This document shows, piece after piece, positions 1-9,472 of a stretch of 64,000 nt of DNA. The notes under the pieces were generated by a model. It was not told the DNA's origin, searched no databases, and was given only the letters and a program-made list of their open reading frames with translations. Numbering within the stretch: position 1 is the first letter of the stretch; every line of letters starts with the position of its first letter. Source of the stretch: Hymenochaete sp. R1 (lineage: Eukaryota > Basidiomycota > Agaricomycetes > Hymenochaetales > Hymenochaetaceae); contig JAFREE010000128.1 of assembly GCA_019400425.1 (NCBI GenBank), positions 1-64,000 of the forward strand, in the 5' to 3' direction. A program made the translations under genes and the position numbers.

Positions 1-243
1 GACACGACACCTTTGGACATATTCATCGACAATGAATCTGCCATATGTATGGCTTCAAACGATGCTCATTTATCGCGTTGTAAAGGTGTCAACATTCCCG
101 TCCACCATATAAAGGATCATGTTCGCCAGAAACACATTCGGCTTCGAAGGATCAAAAGCGAGGACAACCCAGCCGATATCCTAACAAAGGCTTTACCATT
201 CGCAACCCATATCAAATGTGTCAAAGGTCTGGGATTGGCATAA
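1..243 (+). mobile_element. Ty1/copia retrotransposon polyprotein, C-terminal RNase H fragment
   Basis: An open frame enters from the left edge and stops at 241-243. It reads as the end of a copia-type pol: a DNESAI motif (the Asp of the RNase H active site), an HHIKDHV stretch, and the characteristic ADILTKAL motif near the C terminus. It ends just before a purine-rich tract and an LTR-like TGTTGA start, as expected for the 3' end of such an element. The rest of the element lies outside the window, so its coding capacity cannot be judged. The polarity is the same as the adjacent CCT3 relic. Confidence 0.85.
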
Positions 244-250
244 GTCCGTT

Positions 251-476
251 CGAGGGGGAGTGTTGACCGAGACGGAGGAAGTGCGAAGCGGACTTATAGG
301 ATTTATTATTTTGTTTTGTTCTGTGCATGTCAGCCGCGATCACATGATCCGGCGTGTTCATAAGTAGTCTACATTCTCAAAGTTCGAACCTCAGCAGTTA
401 CCACGACTATTCACAAAGGTTTCCGCTGAGGTGAGAACATTCTATTACTATTCTACCTTCATTTTACTTAACCACA
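251..476 (+). repeat. Polypurine tract and 3' LTR of the copia element (right end uncertain)
   Basis: GAGGGGGAG at 252-260 is a plausible plus-strand priming tract, directly followed at 261 by TGTTGACC, the usual TG start of a copia LTR. The right end is not certain: a CA that could close the LTR lies at 475-476, but the element could run to about 560. The 5' LTR is outside the window, so neither LTR identity nor a target duplication can be checked. Confidence 0.55.
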
Positions 477-556
477 TGTAACTAGCGTATATTCTTTAGG
501 TTAGAGCAGTTACCACGACTATTCACAAAGGTTTCCGCTGAGCGTATATTCTTTAA
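394..556 (+). repeat. Interlocked direct repeats at the LTR/host junction
   Basis: A 37-bp sequence (394-430) recurs exactly at 506-542. A second, 15-bp repeat (AGCGTATATTCTTTA) occurs at 484-498 and 541-555, immediately beside the second copy. The arrangement looks like template switching or a nested rearrangement at the retrotransposon end rather than ordinary host sequence. Confidence 0.7.
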
Positions 557-599
557 TTTGAGTGTCGTTGTTGAGTTACGATGGTTGTGTAAGTCGACG

Positions 600-1455
600 T
601 GTCCCCGGGGTGCACTTCTTGCGTCTTGCGTGCGCGTCTTCCTTCTCTCTTCTTCCTCATCTCTCTCTTTCGTACTTACCATTGACCATGGCATCTCCAG
701 TCTTCTTCATGAGTAAGTCTTTGCAGTTTTCGTACTTTCAAAAGCTCATCTTTGTTCCATTAGATTTTGCACTTGTGCGACCGTCACGTCACAAGCTCGA
801 AATTCGGACATGACAGCGGCCGAAATGTGCTTCTTCGCGCCATGTCATCTAATTTCACCTTTGCACAATCGAACGAGCATTCAGACATCATCAGAACATG
901 TTTAAGTTCAAAGGCCATAATGAAGGTGATTCTTAACTGGATGGGTGGTTCGCGGTGAGCAGTTTTTTTTCGTCTTCACTGTCTCCTTCGGTCACTGCTG
1001 AGGGTGTTTGGTCAGGCTAACGATGAAGAGATGTTGGCACTCGTCAAAACGTCCATCACCACCAACTTCGGCATTCGATGGTCCGAGTCTATGTGCAAGC
1101 CAACCCTTCAAGCCGTACAGACAGTAGCAAAAAGTGGCTCTGGACGGACGTCTGTGGCCCTCGCAAATGCCAACATCACAAGCCCTTTGTCGCATCCGCA
1201 AATCCGACAACAATCCCATCGCGCGCACTGTCGGTGCTACCATCGAGGGCTGATGGGAGTCGGGTGTTGTGACTGGATGCGAGTTCTTCAACATTGAGAG
1301 GATTGGTGACGTGTATTTCTCGTTCCTCATGGGGTGCGAGTGCTCGAAGGCTGGCACGATCTTGCTCCATGGTCCCTCCCAATGGCATTCTCACCGAGAC
1401 CGACTGTGTTCTCGCTGGTGTGAGGGGAGCAACAGTTCTGGACTCGGCGGAAGGT
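600..1455 (+). pseudogene. Decayed partial copy of CCT3 (TCP-1 gamma)
   Basis: This stretch aligns collinearly with the CCT3 gene at 7.2-8.7 kb, including the start (MASPVF at 688), the first donor site, and blocks matching [31 protein letters not shown] and YFSFLMGC. Several internal segments are missing: the exon 4 region and the middle of exon 5 (IKRY through LVK) are absent, and in-frame stops break what remains. It cannot encode a chaperonin subunit. It does retain TTCAACATTGAG near 1288-1299, which keeps the ancestral reading frame at the point where the right-hand copy is shifted. Same orientation and neighbour order as the right-hand copy. Confidence 0.85.
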
Positions 1456-2695
1456 GACTTCAATGTTGATCGCCGTTTTTTCATCGACCGCGCGAGCGAG
1501 CGAACGACTCTCTCAACACTTGACTTCCTACCACCTCCACACCGCGCGCATCGACATGCTCGAAGGGACAGAGAAAAAGCCCCATTGTGGCTGCTAAATG
1601 CGCGAAAACTCAAAGCAATGGCAGACCGAATCAGCCCACAGCGCGCCAAATGCAGCAACATGCAATGCGCCACGTCCACTCCCAACTGACAGGAATGACC
1701 ACACAGACAGTCGTGGTCTTCATCGGCTTCTCAAGGAGCGAAAAAGCGACGCGCTGTTGATGCGCCATCAGAGCGCACCTTTTTTTTCGCTGCTTCGCTC
1801 ACTCGCTCGCTCACAGGACCTGCAAACCATCGCGCTTTGGTTTCAAGCTATGATGTGTGACTCCTGGCGCTTCGAAAGTGCAGTGCACTGGGAAACTCTT
1901 CTCTTGACAAGAACCGTCGTGCATGGACAGAAATAACAGAGCTGGTTAGGTGCAGGGGCAGACGCTTTCGTGGGTGAAAGCTTGGATATGGGGGTGCGTT
2001 CATTGTCTTTTTTTCTTGTAACTCTTATCTGACGAGCGACTCTGAAGGTCAACTGAAAAGGGATGGCTCGTCGTTCAACACAACCTATCGATATCAGTCT
2101 ACAAGCAGTCTCTTTCGCTCACCCACTGGCAGGCACGTTTTTCTCGCTGGCAACGGAACAAAAAACTCTCGCACCTTACTTTCAGCAACTTTCTCGCGCT
2201 AACAATTTCGGAAGGGCACGAGAGTCCTAACCGTTCGTACATACCACCCACCTAACAGCCATCTCCCATTCATTATCAACGATGCCTCCGGACCTCAAGG
2301 CTGCATTCGGCACTATCCAGAAGCCGTTATCCACGGCGGAAATGTACAAGGACCCCACTGTCAGTATCGTCACACACATCCTGCGGTCGCACACACTCGC
2401 CGACGCCGCCATGTGGGATTCTGCTGAGGACTCGCTCGCTCGCTCTCGCAAAATCATCCCTCGGCCTATTGTACAATGACGACTCAACACTGACAAGCAG
2501 GGAGGCCGAGGTGACGGCCAGATAATGTTTTCGGCACGTTCAAATCGCTTTTCAAAGCCTTTATGGTTGTTCATACCCTACTTCTCAATGTCGTGTTTCA
2601 AACGCAAGTCGGAAAGGCTCGAATAGCCTAACCCATTTACATGCATGACCCGATTTCGATGTTCTCAAGCTGCTCCGAAAACGGGTCTCTTGCAT
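1456..2695 (+). pseudogene. Decayed partial copy of MAU2/SCC4
   Basis: The sequence parallels 9.31-10.59 kb: the CCT3-MAU2 spacer (about 1456-1600), the N-terminal exon of MAU2 (about 1600-1975), and the second exon, where PPDLKAAFGTIQ (from about 2283) matches PPDLKATFGTIQ and VSIVTHIL matches VSILTHIL. Frames are broken repeatedly and similarity fades near 2690, in the region matching the end of exon 2. Everything downstream of that is missing. Together with the CCT3 relic it shows that a multi-gene block, not a single gene, was duplicated. Confidence 0.85.
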
Positions 2696-3191
2696 CACAT
2701 AGTAAATTTGCATATCTTTGAATTATATTCATGTATATATATGCTTTACTGTGTACATCATATTATCGCTCGAGCGAGTTCATTTGTATCTATGGCCGTT
2801 AAGATATTATCTCGCTCTCCACAGAGTCAGTTGACTCCGAGCCGGCGGTACTTGGTGTAGGATCCCAAGCAGGGGTTTTCGTGTCGGCGCCAGCTCATCC
2901 AGAGGCAGAGTGCGCGCGCCCGAAGATGAGAATGAGGTCACCAGCGACGTTTGTTGAGTACGGAAGCTGGAGCCAACTTGACTGACGGAAACGACAGCGC
3001 GAGGGAACGAAATTGATGATGCGAGCGAGAATGGAAGAGAGCAAGTTGTACGCCAGCGGAGCGGTTCGCACTTCGGCGAGCGAAGAGAAGAAAAAACTGA
3101 AAGGAAAGAAAGATGAACGGACGGACAGTCAGACGGTGCGCGATCGTTTCAGGTTCAAAAGTCGCACTGGACGGAGATGGCGTCCAGAGAA
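2696..3191. other. Intergenic, no gene seen
   Basis: Spacer between the MAU2 relic and the 3' end of bHLH copy A. The short open frames here overlap on both strands and show no recognisable motif. Confidence 0.5.
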
Positions 3192-4550
3192 TCAAACGGG
3201 ATAACGATGACAAGCAATGGACAGGGGCGAAAGGGACGAGTAGACGAAAAAAAGAGGATCAAAAAAGGGGACAAATGAACTCGTGTCGTCCGAGTCTTGG
3301 CCCATCGCGTACATCTCTTGTTGGTGAGAGAGACGGTGCTGCTGCTGTTGCTGCACGAAGAACGGCTCTCCACCCATCGGACTTCCGGGGCCATGAGCAG
3401 AAACTGGTATGAACGTACCCTGCCAACCTCCAGAGCCCTGTCCCCACTGTGCCTGAGCCCGTGCCTGCGCGACATGCTGCTTCCGTCGCTGCTGTGGAAT
3501 TTGTTGTTGTTGCTGTTGGCGGTACAATCCCTTCTGCACCGACGTGTCCCACCCAGTTCCGAACCCATTAACAGAGCCCAACTTGTCCTGGTGCCCAGCG
3601 ACGCGCGCGAGTGTTGCATCTGGTGGCCGAGCGATGCGCGCGAAACCCCATGCTGGTGGCCAGATGGCTCACGTATCGCCTGTGTCCCAGAGTCGAGTCC
3701 GGAGTGAGACAGCATGTCGAACTTATTCGCGCTGTTGCTACCGCGCGCGAAAATCATCTGAGGTACGCTCGGGACTTGCTGTTGTTGCTGAACGCGTTGT
3801 TGTTATTGGCTAAAGAATCTCTGGCTGAGGATTGGTCCCTTGAACGTGAAGGCGGTGGCAGCTGGCTGAAGCTGCATGCGCACGAAGTCGTCCTCGTCGC
3901 TATGCATCCCTTCTTCCTCCTGCGTAGCCATCTCGTACGCGCGACTGTCCTCCTCTCCCGTCTCACCAAGGCTCTTAGTAGCCTCCCAAGATCCATTTTC
4001 TCCAACTCCTTCCGTCTCTTGCGGGTTGATGAGCTCCATGAACTCGGTGCTCCGAGCGAGTTCTTCCAACCATGGCAGTCCTACTCGAGCACGCCACTCG
4101 TTGTTAGGGGTTCTCAACGTGTCCGACTCTGCGCGAATGAGACGCAGTTCTCTCGCGGCGAGAAGACGAGTGCGGCGCACTTGGTGGAAGATGGCGATAG
4201 ACGAGCTGGCGACCGCAGACCTGGATGGACGCCTGACGGAGGCGAGGTTCGGCAGTAGACCTGCGAGGTCGAGAAAGCAACTGTTGAGGATTTCACGGTG
4301 GGCGCGCTCAACAACAATGTGTGTTGCGCGGCGCTCTGTGGTATTGGCACGGCGATTCGGCTTGCGCTTGTTGCTGCTGCTGATTGTCGTGGACGCAAGA
4401 GCCTGGACGTCTCCGGATGTCTGGGTGGCAATCACTATTTGATCTGGCCAAAAAAGAAAAGAAACTTACAGTGTGATCACTATCGATCGATGGCAAGAAG
4501 GGAAGACCCGCAGAACCAGGGGTGAATGGTGTTTCGGTCCCTTGAACGAC
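3192..4550 (-). CDS. bHLH transcription factor, copy A (possibly 5'-truncated)
   Basis: The main exon (about 3803-4417) encodes a basic helix-loop-helix domain: RRATH.VVERAHRE then LLPNLASVRRPSRSA, with the E-box contact residues His5, Glu9 and Arg13 all present, followed by an ARELRLIRAESDTL helix and an acidic stretch. An upstream exon (from about 4463) carries PVVQGTETPF..LPSIDSDHT and splices across a GTAAG..CCCAG intron to TSGDVQAL, exactly as in copy C. Downstream exon sequence gives GLYRQQQQQQIPQQ, a second poly-Q patch and the stop at 3192; the join near 3600-3660 is unresolved and may be an intron or a frameshift. The native start seen in copy C is replaced by copy B sequence, so the true N terminus is doubtful. 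Likely a nuclear DNA-binding regulator; whether it is still functional is open. Confidence 0.6.
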
Positions 4551-4555
4551 CGGTT

Positions 4556-5135
4556 TGAGGTGATGAGGGCAGTGGCGGCGGCGGCGGCGGTGGTGGTGGT
4601 GGTAGCTGGCTGAGGCTGGATGCGCGCGCGACCGTCGTCGTCGCTGTCGCTGTCCTCGGTCCATGCGCGCGTGCGCGCGTTTCCCTACCCCCTCTCCTCT
4701 ATCTCCCAATCCCCACCCACCTCCTCCAATCCCGACCATCCCGCAACCTGAGGAACATCGTGAATTCGGTGCTCCAAGCAGGTCCTTCCAACCCCACCCA
4801 TCCTACTCGAACGCGCCATCCAAGGGGTTTTTTTTTTCATTCCCAATGCGTCCGGATGCGCGCGAGCGCGAGCGAGAACGAGAACGACGAAAAAAAAGAC
4901 TGGGGCGCGCGGACGACAGCGACGGCCGAGTTGGGGCGTGCTTGATGGAAGATGGTGGTGGTGAGTTGGCAGGAGATTGAGGAAACGGCCGTTGGGCCCG
5001 TTCGATGTTATAGGCACAACAGCCGTGCTTGCGCGCGCTCTCGCGCCGTTAGTGGTGGTGGTGGTGGGTGGTTAAGGCTGCATGCGCGTGAAACCATCGC
5101 CGTCGCTGTTGCCATTCCCGGTCCACGCGCTTATT
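4556..5135 (-). pseudogene. Degenerate bHLH copy B and a further fragment
   Basis: Two patches repeat parts of copies A and C. About 4565-4985 holds the tail region (GGC/GGT-rich, then sequence matching the A-copy segment around QLQPAATAF) and the segment upstream of it matching FMELINPQE back to RRTRLLAARE, interrupted by a poly-T run and GC-rich insertions. A second patch at about 5055-5130 repeats the tail region again. No usable bHLH frame is left. The patches lie directly upstream of copy A in head-to-tail order. Confidence 0.65.
4569..4603 (+). repeat. GGC/GGT triplet repeat
   Basis: An uninterrupted run of GGC and then GGT triplets inside the bHLH copy B relic. The equivalent spot in copy A (about 3850) has only two or three such triplets, so this is a local expansion. 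Confidence 0.8.
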
Positions 5136-6346
5136 TCTGGGTGAACGCCAGAAGATGGGACGCAATCGACAAAGTGATATGTGTCAAAAGTCAAGAAAAA
5201 GTACTTTGGATGAGGCCGGCAAAAGGGCTATGGTGGTGGTGACTTGCCTAGTGATATTGACAAGAGTACAGAGAACGTTGAGTGTGTCTTGAGGTACACA
5301 AAACAGAGCCTGTCGGCGGATTCGCGATTGCTCAGCGAGCAGGTGCCCGAGTGAAAGTACAGAACGTAAGAATCGATGGTAGTTGGTGGGGATCCTAAGT
5401 GATGGCAACGTGATGGCTCAGCGGAAATCTGTTAGAAAGAGAAAGACCAGTAAGGAGCTTCAGACATGCAAAGTGTGAGTGTGGGTCGATGGGCGAGAGT
5501 GTTGATTGATAGTAAATGGAAAGAAAGACAGACAGACGGACGGCATGCAAGAACACGAATTTCGTTTTGCGTCGAAAAGAGGCACTGAACGGAGGCAGCA
5601 ACGTTTTAGCGAAGCAAACAGGTTAACGACGGCGCGCGGTGAATAAGGGGTGACAGGAGCGAGCAAGTGAAAAGAGAGAGAATCGGAAAAGAGGACTACG
5701 AGTTGGTGAGGAATGGTGGGGGTATCAATGCTCTGGTAAAGAATTGGCGATGATGAAAGGAAGAAAAAAAAACCAAGGATTTAGCGCATCGTAGAGGCAC
5801 AAAGCACCGATATATGATACAAACCCGCAATAGCAATGAAGAGAAGAGATGCATATGCGAAGGGGCTGGGAAGTCGACAAGCTCGAATCGATTTCCAGCG
5901 CTGGCAATAAATATTGGTACACCAGTAAGAAATTAAAACACGGACAACTTACAAAAGCACAGAGGGCAGGTAATGCGAAGCAGCAACATGTGGTTGGCGA
6001 GGAGAGAGAACACACAGAAAAGGAGGGGGACGAGAAGGAATGTTAAACAGGGAGAAAGAGGCAAGGGATTATGTATAGTCAACAGCTTTTCGATGAAGGG
6101 GACGTACGATGGTAAATTTCCAGATCGTATCCACCTCTCACATCATCATTCTCGTTAACATGATGCTCGCGTTCGCCTGTCAACTCACAGCAACGCTCGC
6201 CGTTTGCTAAACCTGTGCCTGTACCCGCTCGCTCGCTCCTGAACGGTGTAATGACAAGATCAGCCTTCGTTCTCCATAACCGACGTTCCTGCCATAATGA
6301 ACGTTGTCTACACGCCTGGAGTGCACCCTGGGTTCTCGGCTGTCTA
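5136..6346. other. Intergenic between bHLH relics and copy C
   Basis: No coding sequence I can support. Small frames on both strands are low-complexity. The poly-Q exon that follows the bHLH domain in copy A is not recognisable downstream of copy C, so the 3' half of copy C seems to have been lost. Confidence 0.5.
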
Positions 6347-6981
6347 CTAAGCCCCATTCTCTCCGGTCTCTTCCGACTCCTGCAGGTTGATGAGCTCCGA
6401 GAACTCGTTACTCCGAACTGGCTCCTCTATCGTCGCTAATCCAGCTCGAGCGCGCCATTCATTGTTCTCCCTTCTCAAAGCGTCCGACTCTGCAATCATG
6501 AGACGCAGTTCCCTTGCAGCGATTAGGCGAGTGCGACGAGCTTCGAGCATGATGGCGATGGACAGGTTGATAATCGCGGACTTGGACGGACGCCTCATAG
6601 AGGCGAGATGGGGCAAAAGACCTGCGCGTCTGATGAAACGGCTGTACAGATTTTCGCGGCGGGCACGTTGGATAGCAGTACGCGTTGCCCGACGTTCAAT
6701 GGTAATGGCTCGGCGGATGCGCTTGCTCATGTTGTTGCTACTGTTTGCCGTGGACGCAGGGGCATGAGCACCTCCGAATGTCTAGGATACAGTCAATGTT
6801 CGTTCTACTCAAAACGCATGTAAAGCCTTACAATGTTTTCACCGTCGACTGATGGTAAGGAGAGAAAACCTGTGGGGCCAGGCGCGTTGAGTGCTACCAA
6901 TGGTTGAAAGCCGGAAAGTGGGGGAGAGCCAGTATTTGATTCCGAAGTCAAAGAAGCGGTCGTCGCTTCAATAGCAGACAT
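6347..6981 (-). CDS. bHLH transcription factor paralogue, copy C (short, altered basic region)
   Basis: Two exons: 6832-6981 (50 codons, starting MSAIEATTAS) and 6347-6781, joined across a 50-bp GTAAGG..CTAG intron, giving 194 residues. The bHLH region is clear (RRATRTAIQRARREN, LLPHLASMRRPSKSA, ARELRLMIAESDALR), but the E-box contacts His5 and Glu9 are replaced by Arg and Gln; Arg13 remains. The frame stops right after EETGENGA, where copy A continues for a further acidic and poly-Q half. It faces CCT3 across a 251-bp shared upstream region. Inference: it may dimerise but bind E-boxes poorly, or be in early decay. Confidence 0.65.
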
Positions 6982-7232
6982 TTATGTGTGCGCGCGAGAG
7001 AGATGGCTTTCGGAGAACGGGGCGTTTGAGCTATATGAAACAAAAGGTGACGGCGAGAGTCCAAAAGTTACAGGTCGACAGTGGTAGAGATGGCGGGAAT
7101 GCTACGAGTGACGACCACAAACGCCGCGCGCGTCTGATGAGCTCGGTGGGTGGGCGACGATGACGATCGCCGCAACCAAACTTTGCCCTTGCCTTCTACC
7201 TTCATCTCTTTCTTTCTCGCTCATCGTCAACC
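6982..7232. promoter_or_regulatory. Divergent upstream region of bHLH copy C and CCT3
   Basis: These 251 bp separate the two start codons and must hold both promoters. A CT-rich stretch (7195-7220) precedes the CCT3 ATG, as is common before fungal housekeeping genes, and a matching CT-rich stretch precedes the ATG of the decayed CCT3 copy (about 635-675). No TATA box was recognised. Confidence 0.45.
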
Positions 7233-9190
7233 ATGGCATCCCCAGTCTTTGTCATGAGTAAGTGCTATCAAGGCCGATACATTTGAATGCTCATCTCTGT
7301 CTCATCATCATCAGACACCGCGCCTGAGCGACAGTCCGGTCGCAAGGCTCAAATTTCAAACATCACCGCGGCTAAGGTAACGTTAATCCCGTTCGTCTCT
7401 CGTTGTCCGGGATCGGTCTGAACCCACTTTAGACTGTTGCAGACGTCATTAGAACATGTTTAGGCCCCAAAGCCATGCTGAAAATGATTCTTGACCCGAT
7501 GGGTGGTATTCTGTGAGCAGCTCTGTTGTTCTCGCCGTCTCTTTTGGTCAATATCGAACGCGTTTTTATTAGGCTAACGAACGACGGTAACGCGATTTTG
7601 AGGGAAATCGAGGTGGCGCATCCAGCGGCAAAGAATATGATTGAGCTCAGTAGGACACAGGATGAAGAATGCGGGGATGGAACAACAAGCGTCATCATTC
7701 TCGGTGCGTAAAACAGCGTACGCGTCTACTATCCTTCTCACATCTTTCTTACAGCCGGGGAAATCCTTGCTCAGTCTATGCAACCTCTGGAACGGAACAT
7801 ACACCCTGTCGTCATCATATCCGCGTTCAATAAGGCCATGAAGGAAGCACTCGCCGTCATCGATCGAATCTCCATCCCAATCGATGTCGCAAACGATGAA
7901 GAGATGTTGGCGCTCATCAAAACGTCCATCGGTACTAAATTCGTTGTTCGATGGTCCGAACTAATGTGCAAGCTAGCCCTTCAAGCCGTACGGACGGTAG
8001 CGAAAAGCGATGCTGGCTTGACGACTGTGGACATCAAACGTTATGCGCGCGTGGAGAAGATACCGGGTGGTGAAATTGAGGATTCGCGCGTACTCAGCGG
8101 TGTCATGCTGAACAAAGATGTCACCCATCCAAAAATGCGCCGCCGAATCGAAAAGCCTCGAATCATCCTTCTCGACTGCCCATTGGAATATAAGAAGGGC
8201 GAATCGCAGACGAACATAGAAATCACGCGCGAGGAGGACTGGTCGAGGGTACTAGAGATCGAAGAAGAGCAGATCAAGATGCTCTGTGAAAAGATCATCG
8301 AGTTCAAGCCTGACCTCGTCTTCACCGAAAAGGGCGTCTCTGATCTGGCGCAGCATTTCCTCGTGAAAGCCAACATCACAGCCCTCCGTCGCGTGCGCAA
8401 ATCCGACAACAATCGTATCGCCCGCGCTGTCGGCGCTACCATCGTGAACCGCATCGAGGACCTACGTGAGTCAGATGTTGGGACTAAATGCGGGCTCTTC
8501 AAATCGAGAAGATTGGCGACGAGTATTTCTCGTTCCTCACGGAGTGCGAGAGCCCAAAGGCTTGCACGATCTTACTTCGTGGTCCCTCAAAAGACATTCT
8601 CAACGAGATTGACCGCAATCTCGCTGATGCGATGTCCGTCGCTCGCAACGTTGTATTCAATCCGCGACTCGCTCCTGGTGGAGGGGCGACAGAAATGGCC
8701 ATCAGCGTCGCTCTCCAAAAAGAAGCGCGGAGTATTACGGGTGTCGAGGGTGTGGCATACAGAAGCATAGCGGATGCGATGGAAGTGATTCCTCGTACCT
8801 TAGTTCAGAACGCTGGCGGTAACGCCATTCGCGTACTGACGGAACTCCGGGTAAGCCTGCACATCTTCTTGTTGAAAGACTATGTTCGAAAAGCCTTCGT
8901 TTGCAGGCGAAGCATGCTGCTGGGGAGCACACGTGGGGAATCAACGGCGACACGGGCAAAGTCGTGGACATGAAATCATATGGGCTGTTTGAGTCTGCCA
9001 GCGTCAAAGTGAGTAATCGTCTCCTAAAACATACTACAGTCTTCAGTGATTCTTCTTTCCTCAGATTCAAATCCTCAAAACGGCCGTCGAGGCCGCGCGC
9101 ATGCTTCTCCGCGTCGACGATGTCGTGCAAGCTGTACGAAAGGAGAGACAAGAACAGCAGGGACCACCGCCTGAGGAGATGGAAGGCTGA
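7233..9190 (+). CDS. CCT3: CCT3, T-complex protein 1 subunit gamma (with apparent frameshift)
   Basis: Subunit of the eukaryotic cytosolic chaperonin TRiC/CCT, which folds actin and tubulin using ATP. Seven exons: 7233-7257, 7315-7376, 7433-7512, 7573-7703, 7755-8850, 8907-9008, 9065-9190, about 540 residues, the usual size. Family motifs are in order: [31 protein letters not shown], the ATP-site motif [43 protein letters not shown] and QNAGGNAIR. Near 8501 the frame changes by one base: upstream reads VGTKCGLF, downstream resumes at [11 protein letters not shown] one frame over. One missing base explains it, from either a sequencing/assembly error or a real mutation. No splice alternative restored the frame. 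A decayed second copy lies at 600-1455. Confidence 0.92.
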
Positions 9191-9472
9191 CCTGCTGCAT
9201 GTATCACCCACTGTCGTTTTTATTTAGCTCCAGCAGAAAAGAAAAGCAATGTATAATGTAGTATTCTCGAAGACAAAGGTTGTTTTGGAATCGGTAGAGA
9301 GAAAATCTGAGTGATGACATGATATAAACGTCGATCAATGTGTTTCCGTCATCCACGCGAGCGACCGATTTCCTCGAGACGTACCTTCCTCCCACTTCCA
9401 CACCTCGCTCGTCGTCGAGCTCGGCGCGACCAAGGAGAAACTCCGTCGCAATCACTAAAACGCGTACTGTAA

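Noticed and set aside
3297..4442. Leucine-rich plus-strand frames opposite bHLH copy A
   Set aside because: They are the complement of the Gln-, Arg- and Ala-rich bHLH exons and show no motif.
8465..8514. Intron in CCT3 starting at the GTGAGT near 8466 as an explanation for the frame change
   Set aside because: No AG acceptor tested restored the frame, and splicing would remove conserved residues ([11 protein letters not shown]) that both copies encode.
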